Source: Planctomycetota bacterium
GTDB lineage: Bacteria; Planctomycetota; PUPC01; JABMSA01; JAUWKK01
NCBI GenBank assembly: GCA_030614245.1
Contig: JAUWKK010000012.1
Span: forward strand, 1-18,358
Reading direction: 5' to 3'
DNA length: 18,358 nt
The notes under the pieces were generated by a model, which saw only the letters and a list, made by a program, of their open reading frames with translations, was not told the origin of the DNA and made no database searches. Position 1 is the stretch's first letter. Every line of letters starts with the position of its first letter. The translations under genes were made by a program, and so were the position numbers. Positions 1 to 8,424 of the stretch are shown here, one piece after another.

Positions 1-1
1 G

Positions 2-100
2 ACCCCGCCCGACCAGCAACTGCCGCCGGAGATCATCAAGCAGGGCACCGAGCACTACCGCGAACCCCTGCGGCGGCTGACGGGGCAGGGACTGGGGTAG
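2..100 (+). CDS. purC: C-terminal end of a SAICAR synthetase (PurC)-like protein, 5' truncated by the window edge
   Basis: Reading from base 2 gives 32 codons ending in TAG at 98-100. The peptide has PPEIIKQGTEHYREPLRRLT near its end and finishes TGQGLG. PurC (phosphoribosylaminoimidazole-succinocarboxamide synthase, purine biosynthesis, ATP-dependent ligation of aspartate to CAIR) typically ends with a 'LPxEVVxxTxxxYxEAxxRLTG' helix, and this tail fits that pattern. Only the tail is visible, so the assignment rests on this one motif. The last 35 bases recur, diverged, at 1028-1062, where they encode a more usual-looking ending (ALRRLTGKELE). The tail carried here may therefore be a replacement acquired with the insertion that brought the next gene. 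Confidence 0.55.
   Translation, partial: TPPDQQLPPEIIKQGTEHYREPLRRLTGQGLG
66..100 (+). repeat. Upstream copy of a 35-bp direct repeat (purC tail), att-like
   Basis: This segment matches 1028-1062 at 31 of 35 positions by eye. The first 20 bases are identical and the reading frame and TAG stop are shared. It flanks the orphan gene at 217-933 on the left. Homology stops abruptly at the left edge of the repeat, as expected for a recombination or insertion junction. Confidence 0.75.
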
Positions 101-216
101 ACCCGGAGCATGGACAGTAGTGAGAAGAACCGAACTTACGAGAAGCGTCCAGATGGCCCTGGCTGCTCCTCCAAGACCAGCGTGGATGTCTGTCAAGGAA
201 TAAAGGGGAAAGGATA

Positions 217-933
217 GTGACCGTGGAATCACAAGAGCCTCAGCAGAACGACACTAAATGGATCTTCATTCTCTTCGGTTGCGCCGGCGTTATTGGCACT
301 GCCTATGGTGTATTCAGTGATGCTGGATGGAGTCGTTTCTTCTTTGGTTCTTTGTTTGCGGTGGTGGGGCTGGCATTGATCGAAAGGATGCTCAAGCTCA
401 CAGAGAGATTGCTCAAATGGCGCGATAAACGGCGTACAAAGAAATCTCTACACGTGGCCCTGTCCGAGTTGGTCGAAGTAATGGACGACGCTTCCCCAAT
501 TGTATGCGGCGCACGCAGGGTCTATTCGCTGCCAGCGATCCTCAAGCTCATGGGCCCTTTCTTCCCTAAATGCAAAGACGAACGTCAGCCGAACCGCGAC
601 AAGTGTCTTCTGCTCACCGAGTGGTACAGGCGCATAGTTGTTCATTTGGAGCACTTGCAGAGCGACTTCTGTCGCCAGGCCTTTGAAGATCTGTTGCGTG
701 ATTCGCAGGTAGTCATTCGGGACATTGCGCGCGCTGCCCAGTGTTGCAGAGACTACATTCCGGGCATTCCGCCTGGCCCCAACAAACCCAACAACCAAGA
801 GACACTTCGCGAAGCGTGGGGACAGTTCAAACCGCGATTCAACGAATTGATCAAAGATTTCGGTAAGATACGAAAGAGGTGCGAGGCGTATACCCAAGTC
901 CACGAATTAAACATCGAGCTCCTGACGGACTAA
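217..933 (+). CDS. Orphan two-helix membrane protein of unknown function
   Basis: I do not recognise the family. The 238-residue product starts at GTG, preceded by a purine-rich GGGGAAAGG ribosome site; a second in-frame GTG lies two codons later. Residues about 15-33 and 41-55 are hydrophobic and look like two membrane helices separated by a short loop, followed by a basic stretch (KWRDKRRTKK, about 68-77). The remaining 160 residues look helical and cytoplasmic, with eight cysteines in the whole protein, including a CC pair near residue 174. By eye the GC content and codon choice are lower and more mixed than in the genes downstream. The gene stands alone between two copies of the purC-like tail (66-100 and 1028-1062), which suggests acquisition. 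No enzymatic motif is visible. A membrane-anchored sensor or accessory role is possible but unsupported. Confidence 0.75.
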   Translation: MTVESQEPQQNDTKWIFILFGCAGVIGTAYGVFSDAGWSRFFFGSLFAVVGLALIERMLKLTERLLKWRDKRRTKKSLHVALSELVEVMDDASPIVCGARRVYSLPAILKLMGPFFPKCKDERQPNRDKCLLLTEWYRRIVVHLEHLQSDFCRQAFEDLLRDSQVVIRDIARAAQCCRDYIPGIPPGPNKPNNQETLREAWGQFKPRFNELIKDFGKIRKRCEAYTQVHELNIELLTD

Positions 934-1027
934 GCACTGTGTGGAAGAGATGAGCGAAGCGATTGGAAGAATCCAAAACGACCCGGACCCTCGCTGCAAC
1001 CTGCGACGTTCGCCAGTAAGTCATTTG

Positions 1028-1062
1028 CCCTGCGGCGGCTGACGGGGAAGGAGCTGGAGTAG
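1028..1062 (+). repeat. Downstream copy of the 35-bp direct repeat (purC-tail remnant)
   Basis: This is the second copy of the 66-100 repeat. Read in the purC frame it gives LRRLTGKELE and a TAG at 1060-1062. The codon just before (gcc at 1027-1029, Ala) extends the purC-like reading, and then homology ends. It has no start codon or coding context here, so it is best read as the displaced original 3' end of purC. The region 934-1105 otherwise contains only the ribosome site for xylB. Confidence 0.7.
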
Positions 1063-1105
1063 AGACCGCCGGAGATACCGAGCTGCCAACCACGGAGGAA
1101 CACGA

Positions 1106-2638
1106 ATGGGCTATCTTATCGGAGCCGACATCGGCACTACCGGAACGAAGACGATCATCTGCGACGAGAACGGGAATATCCTCGCTCGCGAGCTCGCTGA
1201 ATATCCCAATTACTTCCCCAAGCCCGGCTGGTCGGAACAGAACCCGGCTCACTGGTGGAAGGCCATCCGTGAGACCATCCCGCGGGTCATCGCAAAGGCG
1301 AAAGTCGACGGAATGCAGGTGAAGGGCATCGGTCTCTCGGGACAGATGCACGGGCTGGTGCTGCTCGACAAGAAGAACAAGGTCCTTCGCCGGCCGATCC
1401 TCTGGAACGACCAGCGTACCGCAGCCGAATGCGACGAAATCACCACGAAAGTCGGCAGGAAGAAGCTGCTCGATCTCACCTGCAATCCGGCGCTAACCGG
1501 CTTCACCGCACCCAAGATCCTTTGGGTCCGCAATAACGAGCCGGAGCTATACGACAAGGCGGCGCACATCCTGCTGCCGAAGGATTACATCCGGCTGCTG
1601 CTGACCGGCGAGTATGCCACCGAGGTCTCCGATGCATCGGGAATGCTCCTGCTCGACGTCAACAAGCGGTCCTGGTGCAAGCCGGTGCTGAGCGCCCTGC
1701 AGATCGACGAAGACATGCTGGCGAAGTGCTATGAATCTCGGGAAATTACCGGCAGGGTGCTGCCGAAGGTCGCGGCCGGGCTGGGCATCCCCGCCGGCAC
1801 GCCGGTTGTCGGCGGCGCAGGCGATTGTGCCGCCGGGGCCGTCGGAACCGGCATAGTCAAGCCAGGCATCGTCTCCGCGTCGCTCGGGACGTCCGGCGTC
1901 GTCTTCGCCTTCAGCAACAAGGTCCAGAAAGACCCCAAAGGCCGCGTACACACTTTCTGCCACGCGGTGAAGAATAAGTGGCACGTCATGGGCGTGATGC
2001 TCTCGGCCGGCGGCTCGTTCAGGTGGCTGCGCGACACGCTCGGCGCCGAAGAGACAGCCGAAGCCAGGAAGAAGGGCGTCGATCCGTACGACATCCTCTG
2101 CACGAAAGCCGCCAGGGCGCCCATCGGCAGTGAAGCGTTGATCTTCCTGCCGTACCTGACGGGCGAACGCACGCCGCACGCCAATCCCAACGCCAGGGGC
2201 GGCTGGATCGGCCTCACCGCCAGGCACGGTAAAGAACACCTGATCCGCTCCGTCATCGAAGGCATCACGTTCGGCATGAACGATTCGCTTACAATCATGA
2301 AGGAAATGAACATTAAGCCGAAAGAGATCATCTCGACCGGCGGCGGTGCTGCGAGCAGGTTCTGGCGTAAGATGCAGGCGGATGTCTACGGGCACAAGGT
2401 CACGACGGTGAACGCAACCGACGGCCCGGCATTCGGCGTCGCGCTGCTCGCGGGCGTCGGCACCGGCGTGTGGAAGAGCGTTCCCCAAGCCTGCGAGGCT
2501 ATCATCAAGACCACCAGCAAGGTAACGCCCGACCGCAAGGCCTCGAAAGCGTATCAGCCGTGCTACGAACTGTATCAGAGGCTCTACCATGATCTGAAGG
2601 CCGAGTTCGACGCAATGGCCGAGATGGTGGCCGACTGA
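1106..2638 (+). CDS. xylB: Xylulokinase
   Basis: This FGGY-family sugar kinase phosphorylates D-xylulose with ATP to xylulose 5-phosphate, feeding the pentose phosphate pathway in the cytoplasm. The 510-residue length is normal for the family. The N-terminal phosphate-binding motif GADIGTTGTK (Asp8) is intact, as is the xylulokinase signature GLSGQMHG at about 76-83. The catalytic Asp lies in GGAGDCAAGAVG (Asp240), and the C-terminal ATP-site motif is GGGAASRFWRKMQADVYG. The start is set by GGAGG seven to eight bases before the ATG. No xylose isomerase or transporter is next to it, so the substrate source is not shown. It leads a plus-strand run of genes; the following gene begins 47 bases downstream. 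A related FGGY substrate cannot be fully excluded, but the QMHG signature favours xylulose. Confidence 0.95.
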   Translation: MGYLIGADIGTTGTKTIICDENGNILARELAEYPNYFPKPGWSEQNPAHWWKAIRETIPRVIAKAKVDGMQVKGIGLSGQMHGLVLLDKKNKVLRRPILWNDQRTAAECDEITTKVGRKKLLDLTCNPALTGFTAPKILWVRNNEPELYDKAAHILLPKDYIRLLLTGEYATEVSDASGMLLLDVNKRSWCKPVLSALQIDEDMLAKCYESREITGRVLPKVAAGLGIPAGTPVVGGAGDCAAGAVGTGIVKPGIVSASLGTSGVVFAFSNKVQKDPKGRVHTFCHAVKNKWHVMGVMLSAGGSFRWLRDTLGAEETAEARKKGVDPYDILCTKAARAPIGSEALIFLPYLTGERTPHANPNARGGWIGLTARHGKEHLIRSVIEGITFGMNDSLTIMKEMNIKPKEIISTGGGAASRFWRKMQADVYGHKVTTVNATDGPAFGVALLAGVGTGVWKSVPQACEAIIKTTSKVTPDRKASKAYQPCYELYQRLYHDLKAEFDAMAEMVAD

Positions 2639-2685
2639 TACGGGTGACCCACACGGATCCACCCGATCAGCGACAGGAGCCTGCG

Positions 2686-4800
2686 ATGCGACTATTGGTA
2701 CTGCTGAGCCTGGCAGCCGTCGGGATGGCCGCCCTCGGCGCCGATGTTGATGACACGACGCTCCCGAACGGCTGCCTGCCCTGTGGCGCGGGCGGCCGCA
2801 GCTACTGCGAGATAACGCGCGGGCTTCTACTTGGAGCTGAGGATACGCTCATATTCGCCGCCGGCCGCAAGGCCCTATTCTGGCGGCAGGTGCGTTGCGA
2901 GCCGGCTCCCATGCTCGCGCTGCGCACCACCCGCGTGATCGGAATCGCCGGTCTCGACGTCAAGCAGCCCTTCGCGCTCGTCAATATCGGCGGCGGCGAT
3001 GCGACGGACATCCGCCTCGCACTAGCCGGTGGAACGGCCAAACTCGACAGGCTTGCAGCCGGCCAGGAAGCAACCGTCGAGATGAAGATCGCCCTGCCGC
3101 CGATCGACCCTAATCGCAATGCAATGCCCGAGCTCTCTTGGCAGATAGGCGAGCCCGCCGGCAACCTGCGCCCCATCCGGCCCGAAAAAGGCGACGGACA
3201 GGTGGTCTCCGTCTCGCGTGGCAAGCGAATGGCCCTGATGCCCGACCAAGACAAGTCGTCGCCGGACAGGCCCGTCAAGTATATCTATTTCGCTATCGAC
3301 AAGGCCGAATGCCCGCCCGGCGACTACGATTGCATCGCCGAGGTCGAGTACTTCGGTCGCGGCGGCGGGTCTTTCACGATCGAATACGACTCAACCAACG
3401 GAGGCGACCCGTACAAAGAAACCCGAAGCATTGCGATCACGAAAACCAGCGCCTGGCGGAAGGCGTCGATACCGCTTCCCGCATGCCGCTTCTCCGGCCG
3501 ACAGAATAACGGCGCGGATTTCCGCATCAGCGGTGTTGTGGCGATCCGAGGCATCAGCATCAAACCCATCCCGACGGCCGCCGTCCAGACCACGCAGACC
3601 GAAATGCTGCTGCGCTACTCCAGCTTCGGCCACGAGGTGGTGCAGAGCCTGCCGGTAACGCTACTCTCGGTGCCACCCGTTCGCAAGAGGGCCATCAGGG
3701 CCGTCGTTTACGTCGTCAATCCGTACGACTTCGGGGAGCGTCGCTTGGGCACGGGGCCGAAAGCGATGCCCGTCGAGGTGAGCGAGAAGGACATCGACAG
3801 CAAGCGCTGGAGGCGTGTCTATGTCTGTGACGAAACCGGCCGGGGCATCCCGTGCAGGCGTCGCCTGGGCAAGGTGCTTTTCTCCGCTCCGTTGAGCGGG
3901 CCCGCCGCGATGTTCACCCTCTCGGCAACACCGATCAAACCACTTGACGCGGACATCCGTCTCGTGGACTTCTCAGCCGGCGAGAACGGGTTCGTGCTCG
4001 TCGAGAATGAGTATCTCTCGCTGCTCTTCGATGAAACGCGCGGCGGAACGCTCGTCAGCATAGTCGACCGCAAGGCGGACGTCGATTACGCCGCATATCC
4101 CGCAGGCGCCTGCGTGGTGCAGTACGAAACACCCAGGGGCGGTCGGATTCTGTCGTCACAGTGGGACGGCCGGATCAGGGTGACCGAGCAGCGGCCCAAC
4201 CGCATCAGCCTGGTCTGCCGCACGAGCAACAGAGACATGACGATCAAGGATACGTGGCGGATACGGTCACACGATCCCGCCGCGCACCTCAAGCGCGAGA
4301 TCACATTGACGCGTGACGTTCCCGCAGCGGACTTCATGCCGCTGAACCTCCGGCTCGACGCCGGGCCGTTCGATATGACGTTCCCGTGCGGCGTCGGCTT
4401 CGCTCGAGGCGGAGCGAAGTTCGGGACGCTGGACACCTGGCATATCGCCGACGCTTACTTCGCTTTCGGCGGCAGCCATTTGTATTCATCACGCGCCGCA
4501 GGGATTACCATCCTCGACAGATCGTCCGTTAAACGCGTTCATTACGGCTTCTTCGGGGACGAGCTGCAAGTGCGCTTCCGCGGGCAGTCGCCCCTGGCCT
4601 ACGGTGAAGACATCACCATCGAGGCCGAGCTGTTCGCCGGGCCGGGCCTGCACTATGAATACGGCCACGAGCGGGCGCTACTGCACGAGACGCCGCCGAT
4701 GGTCTGGGTGCCGGCGTCGGGCCAGACCCTGCCTGCCGAACAGGCCAGGCGCCCCGAGGCGCCGCTATACATGCGCGACGTGCGGAAGCCATATTGGTGA
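2686..4800 (+). CDS. Secreted protein with carbohydrate-binding-like and mannosidase-C-like beta-sandwich domains
   Basis: I chose ATG 2686 rather than the upstream in-frame GTG at 2644. It follows a GGAG site and begins a classical signal peptide (MRLLVLLSLAAVGMAALGA), giving 704 residues destined for export. Residues about 200-290 resemble a jelly-roll module seen in secreted carbohydrate-active proteins: GGGSFTIEYDS near 226 and RFSGRQNNGADFRI near 268-281. From about 440, NEYLSLLFDETRGGTLVSI resembles the start of the beta-sandwich found C-terminal in GH38 mannosidases and other galactose-mutarotase-like folds. No catalytic glycosidase domain is evident, so enzymatic activity is unproven. 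It lies between xylB and another exported protein, which is consistent with carbohydrate handling outside the cytoplasm. The domain assignments are pattern-level inferences. Confidence 0.75.
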   Translation: MRLLVLLSLAAVGMAALGADVDDTTLPNGCLPCGAGGRSYCEITRGLLLGAEDTLIFAAGRKALFWRQVRCEPAPMLALRTTRVIGIAGLDVKQPFALVNIGGGDATDIRLALAGGTAKLDRLAAGQEATVEMKIALPPIDPNRNAMPELSWQIGEPAGNLRPIRPEKGDGQVVSVSRGKRMALMPDQDKSSPDRPVKYIYFAIDKAECPPGDYDCIAEVEYFGRGGGSFTIEYDSTNGGDPYKETRSIAITKTSAWRKASIPLPACRFSGRQNNGADFRISGVVAIRGISIKPIPTAAVQTTQTEMLLRYSSFGHEVVQSLPVTLLSVPPVRKRAIRAVVYVVNPYDFGERRLGTGPKAMPVEVSEKDIDSKRWRRVYVCDETGRGIPCRRRLGKVLFSAPLSGPAAMFTLSATPIKPLDADIRLVDFSAGENGFVLVENEYLSLLFDETRGGTLVSIVDRKADVDYAAYPAGACVVQYETPRGGRILSSQWDGRIRVTEQRPNRISLVCRTSNRDMTIKDTWRIRSHDPAAHLKREITLTRDVPAADFMPLNLRLDAGPFDMTFPCGVGFARGGAKFGTLDTWHIADAYFAFGGSHLYSSRAAGITILDRSSVKRVHYGFFGDELQVRFRGQSPLAYGEDITIEAELFAGPGLHYEYGHERALLHETPPMVWVPASGQTLPAEQARRPEAPLYMRDVRKPYW

Positions 4801-4837
4801 TAAGCGGTGTCAAGGCTGCGATATAGGATGAATGCGA

Positions 4838-5989
4838 ATGGCAACGAACCGAACGGCAATGCCGCAGTTTCTGTGTGCGTTTGGTGTCCTGCTGGCGGTG
4901 GTGTCTCCGGGATGCCGGATGAGACCCGCGAGGATGCGCGTGGCCCTCATCCCGCCGCAGAATGACGCGGCAATCGCCGACAACGCGCGGGCAATAGGCG
5001 ACAGGTTAGGCCTGCAAATCGATTCGCTCGATCCGGAGAGTATGGTCGGCGGCAAACTGCGGCCGGATCGATACTGCGTCGCTGTCTACACCGGCGGTTA
5101 CCTGTTCAAGGTGCGTCGCCCGGGCGATGCCACCGAGGCCCTGCTGCGATACGTCAAGGATGGTGGATTCCTCGTCGTATGCGGCGGCGTGTGGCCGTTT
5201 TATCAGCCATTCGACTATGCCGGAAGCGGGACATATACGCCCAGCACCGAACGCCCCGCACGCGTGCCGAAGTTCGACGACCCCTGGCTCGAAAAGCAAA
5301 TGGCCGATATCCGCCGGAGCAACACGCTCCAATTCAACACGGCGCTGGGCCTCAACATCTCCGGCCCAGGCACCACCGGATTCGAGAAGCCCAGCGAGCC
5401 CGTCACGTTCCACACCGAACCCGGCCAGAAGATATTCCGTAATCTGCCGAAGACCTTGCCATTCCCGTCGTCGGGAGACCGCCGCTTCAGGCCTGTTTCC
5501 GGCAAGGGGCTGCCGGCAGGGGCAACATTCACGCCGATAATGCGGCTCAAGGGGAAATCGGGCACCGACTACGGCCCTGCCGCAGCGCTCATCAAGCAGG
5601 AAAACGGCGGACAGGTGCTCTACGTGTGGGCTCCGATCGTGCGCGAACGTGGTGAAGCTATCCTGCGCGACGCGGTGCTGCTCGCAACGGCCCGGCCCAG
5701 CGCGGCAATGTCCGACGACGCGAAGCTGCTGATGGAACGAGTGAAAGTCCTGAAAGAAGGTGTTCGGTCGTGCAGAGAGAGGATCAGGACGGTCGTCGCT
5801 CCTCGCATTAGCCCCCACTACTTTCTCCGCCAGTGCGACGGCGCCGAAGCAGCGCTTATCGATGCCAACGATACCGTCCGAATCGGCAACCCGAAGCTTG
5901 CGCGCAAACGCATCGATCAAATCGAACGCGACATCGCGATCCTCGAACGCCGCGTCAGAGCCGTCTCGCAGGGCATCAAAGCCAAGTAG
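4838..5989 (+). CDS. Putative lipoprotein with glutamine-amidotransferase-like fold and C-terminal coiled coil
   Basis: The start is uncertain: ATG 4832 and ATG 4838 are both in frame. AGGA at 4825-4828 is better spaced for 4838, giving 383 residues. The N-terminus is hydrophobic and reaches Cys26 in LLAVVSPGCRM, a plausible but imperfect lipobox, so outer-face anchoring is inferred. Residues about 75-120 (VAVYTGGYLF, then LLRYVKDGGFLVVCGGVWPF) look like the core strands and turns of a class-I glutamine amidotransferase or ThuA-like fold. No catalytic Cys-His-Glu set is identifiable, so it may only bind ligand. The last 90 residues are charged and probably coiled coil (DQIERDIAILERRVRAV). It follows the secreted protein by 37 bases and is probably in the same transcript. 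The function is unknown. Confidence 0.7.
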   Translation: MATNRTAMPQFLCAFGVLLAVVSPGCRMRPARMRVALIPPQNDAAIADNARAIGDRLGLQIDSLDPESMVGGKLRPDRYCVAVYTGGYLFKVRRPGDATEALLRYVKDGGFLVVCGGVWPFYQPFDYAGSGTYTPSTERPARVPKFDDPWLEKQMADIRRSNTLQFNTALGLNISGPGTTGFEKPSEPVTFHTEPGQKIFRNLPKTLPFPSSGDRRFRPVSGKGLPAGATFTPIMRLKGKSGTDYGPAAALIKQENGGQVLYVWAPIVRERGEAILRDAVLLATARPSAAMSDDAKLLMERVKVLKEGVRSCRERIRTVVAPRISPHYFLRQCDGAEAALIDANDTVRIGNPKLARKRIDQIERDIAILERRVRAVSQGIKAK

Positions 5990-6063
5990 CCGGCCGCCGG
6001 CCAACCAGGCGGGCAAGGTATGCGGAATTTGACTCGCGGCGGCATTGGTGATAACCTGCCGTA

Positions 6064-6837
6064 ATGGCCGATGACGCAACACGGCGGAAACGCAGTCATC
6101 TGATCCCGGTGATCATCGTCCTGGCGGCGGCAGCCATTGTGCTCCTCTTGCGCCGGAGCACTGCGGTGCAGGTTCACTATCGCTTGTGGCGGCTTGACAA
6201 TGAAGTGGGCGCCGCTCAGGAGTATTCGATAAAGGCACTGACGGCGCTGGGCGCGGATGCGGTTCCGGGGCTTCGCCGTGCGCTTCATAGCGAGCGCCCG
6301 GCAACTCGAAATGGTGCTGTGAAAGCGCTGGGAAAGATCGACGCGCCGGACGCGCGCGCAGCGCTCGCCGATGCGCTCGGCAACGAGTCCGGCGAGATCC
6401 GAACGCTCGCAATCTACGGCCTGGTGGGGACGACCGATCCGGCCGTGCTCCCGGCCATCCGAGGGGCGTTGACCGACCGCCGGGCGGACGTTCGCCGAAT
6501 GGCTGTCTTCGCTATAGCCGCCTATCCGCCGCATGTCGCGCTCGGCGAGATGATCGACAGCCTGAAGATCACCGACGAGTCGACTCGCAGCGAGATCGTA
6601 TCGCGTCTGGCGGGCATGGACTCCGCAACAGTGTTACCGGTGCTGTTCGAGAGACTCCGGCGCGGGTCCGGCAAGCTCCTGGCACCCAGCGTGCAGCAAG
6701 TGGTCGAACGTATCACTGGCGAGGATCCCGGCTCCGAGCCGCAAGCCATGCTGGACTGGTGGGCAGCCAACCGCAGCCGGCTTCTCGAGCCCGAACGCGA
6801 ACCCATCGAGGCGGGCGAGGGCGACGCAGGGAACTGA
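6064..6837 (+). CDS. Membrane-anchored HEAT-repeat protein
   Basis: This 257-residue protein has a short basic N-terminus (TRRKR), one hydrophobic helix at about 12-29 (LIPVIIVLAAAAIVLLL) and then helical repeats from about 50 to 190. The repeats show the alternating pattern of HEAT / PBS-lyase-type units, for example VKALGKIDAPDARAALADAL, IYGLVGTTDPAVLPAIRGAL and VFAIAAYPP. Such repeats are scaffolds for protein contacts, so no reaction can be assigned. The anchor orientation is probably N-in with repeats outside, but this is inference. No clear Shine-Dalgarno precedes the ATG. It ends six bases before the deacylase gene, so it is likely part of that transcript. Confidence 0.8.
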   Translation: MADDATRRKRSHLIPVIIVLAAAAIVLLLRRSTAVQVHYRLWRLDNEVGAAQEYSIKALTALGADAVPGLRRALHSERPATRNGAVKALGKIDAPDARAALADALGNESGEIRTLAIYGLVGTTDPAVLPAIRGALTDRRADVRRMAVFAIAAYPPHVALGEMIDSLKITDESTRSEIVSRLAGMDSATVLPVLFERLRRGSGKLLAPSVQQVVERITGEDPGSEPQAMLDWWAANRSRLLEPEREPIEAGEGDAGN

Positions 6838-6843
6838 CGCAGT

Positions 6844-8424
6844 ATGCAGGGTCTTAACCTGAAGATAATCGGCGGTGAGGTGTTCGATGGGCTGGGCAGA
6901 GCCTCCCGGCACGAGGACGTCGGCATCCGAGGCGATCGGATAGCTGCGGTCGGCGACCTGTCGGAAGTCCCGGCCGAGAAGACGCTCGATGCCGCCGGGC
7001 TCTGTGTCGCGCCGGGATTCATCGACATTCATACGCACGGCGATGTCTCGATGCTGCTGTGCCCGACGGCCGACGGCAAGCTGCGCGACGGCGTTACCAC
7101 CGAGCTGAGCGGCAACTGCGGAATGTCGCCCTTTCCAACGAACGAAGCCACCCGAAAGGAACGGAACCGCAATGCCGCCGAGTGGGGTTTCGAGATCGAC
7201 TGGGATGATTTCGACAGCTTCGCGCGCCGCATCGAGGACGTCGGAAGCGCAATCAATCGCGGGTTCCTGGTCGGGCACGGGACGGTCAGATCGGTCGCCG
7301 TCGGACCGGAGGGTGTTCAAGCCACGCCACGGCAGTTCGAGCGGATGAAGGCCCTCGTCTCGCAAGCTCTCGAGGCGGGTGCATTCGGGATGTCGTCCGG
7401 GTTGATCTATCCGCCGGGATGCTTTGCGACATTGAAGGAACTCGCGGAACTTGCGGCGGGGGCCGCACGGCACGGCGGCATATATGCGACGCATATCCGC
7501 AGCGAGGGGCGAGCGCTGCTGGAAGCCATCGTCGAGGCCGGAGAGATCGGCCGCCGGAGCGGAGCTCCGGTGCAGATTTCGCACCTGAAGGTCGCAGGCC
7601 CCGAGAACTGGCACAAGATCGACGCCTTGATCGAGAAACTCGAGAACCTTCGGGCGGAGATCGACCTGACCGCAGATCGCTATCCCTATGCCGCCAGTTC
7701 GACCGATCTTGACGCGATGCTGCCGGAATGGGTACACGATTCCGGGCGCGGCGTCGAGATCGCCCGGCTGAAAGACACGGCCATCCGCAAGCGCATCGAG
7801 GCCGAGATGGCCCAGACATATACCGGGGACACATGGTCGCGTATCATGATTGCGGGCATCCAGAGCGAGAAACGCGCACACGTGCAGGGGATGACCATCG
7901 CCGAGCTGGCGGAGCAGCAGGGGAAGGACCCCATCGCGTGCCTTATCGACCTGCTGATCGCGGAAAACGCCCGTGTGGCAATGCTGAGTTTCTCGATGAG
8001 CGAGGAGAACCTCGAACGCATTCTGAAGCTGCCGTTCGTGGCAATCGGGTCGGATTCTTCCGCTCGCTCGACCGATGGCCCGACCGCGAAGACGATGTGC
8101 CACCCCCGGGCGTTCGGGACGTTCAGCCGGGTGCTCGGGCGGTACGTCCGCGAGAGCAGGCTTCTGGACATGCCGGAGGCCATCCGCAAGATGACGTCTC
8201 TGCCGGCAGATCGACTGGGCCTCGCCCGTCGCGGCCGCATCAGCAGCGGATGCTTCGCCGACATCACCATCTTCAATCCCCAAACTATTACCGACCGCGC
8301 GGCATACAAAGAACCGATGCGGTTCTCGTGCGGTATAGAAGCGGTCATCGTGAACGGCGCGCTGGCTGTGGAGGGCGGCCGCGTTACAGGAGTCTTGAAT
8401 GGCAAAGTGCTGCGCAGGGGATGA
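6844..8424 (+). CDS. N-acyl-D-amino-acid deacylase (amidohydrolase superfamily)
   Basis: The predicted reaction is hydrolysis of N-acyl-D-amino acids to a free D-amino acid and a carboxylate. The 526-residue length matches the family. The metal-site signature GFIDIHTHGD (His63, His65, Asp67) is followed by ELSGNCGMSPFP with the family-typical metal-ligand Cys92. Further expected elements are ATHIRSEG, QISHLKV, DRYPYAASSTDLDAMLPEW and GSDSSARS, containing the remaining His/Asp ligands. An AGGGAA site precedes the ATG. The reading frame ends 26 bases inside the next gene, so translation of the two is probably coupled. The partner gene is a gamma-glutamyl hydrolase, which suggests scavenging of D-amino-acid-containing or gamma-linked peptides such as cell-wall fragments. 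Exact substrate (D-Glu, D-Asp or neutral) is not resolvable from sequence. Confidence 0.9.
   Translation: MQGLNLKIIGGEVFDGLGRASRHEDVGIRGDRIAAVGDLSEVPAEKTLDAAGLCVAPGFIDIHTHGDVSMLLCPTADGKLRDGVTTELSGNCGMSPFPTNEATRKERNRNAAEWGFEIDWDDFDSFARRIEDVGSAINRGFLVGHGTVRSVAVGPEGVQATPRQFERMKALVSQALEAGAFGMSSGLIYPPGCFATLKELAELAAGAARHGGIYATHIRSEGRALLEAIVEAGEIGRRSGAPVQISHLKVAGPENWHKIDALIEKLENLRAEIDLTADRYPYAASSTDLDAMLPEWVHDSGRGVEIARLKDTAIRKRIEAEMAQTYTGDTWSRIMIAGIQSEKRAHVQGMTIAELAEQQGKDPIACLIDLLIAENARVAMLSFSMSEENLERILKLPFVAIGSDSSARSTDGPTAKTMCHPRAFGTFSRVLGRYVRESRLLDMPEAIRKMTSLPADRLGLARRGRISSGCFADITIFNPQTITDRAAYKEPMRFSCGIEAVIVNGALAVEGGRVTGVLNGKVLRRG

Noticed and set aside
1547..2662. A 371-codon minus-strand open frame opposite xylB
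   Set aside because: xylB motifs on the plus strand explain the region; the antisense product is low-complexity and unrecognised.
6029..6055. TTGACT followed by GATAAC as a promoter for the HEAT-repeat gene
   Set aside because: The spacer is only 15 bases and the second hexamer is weak. A leaderless start is possible but not supported enough to list.
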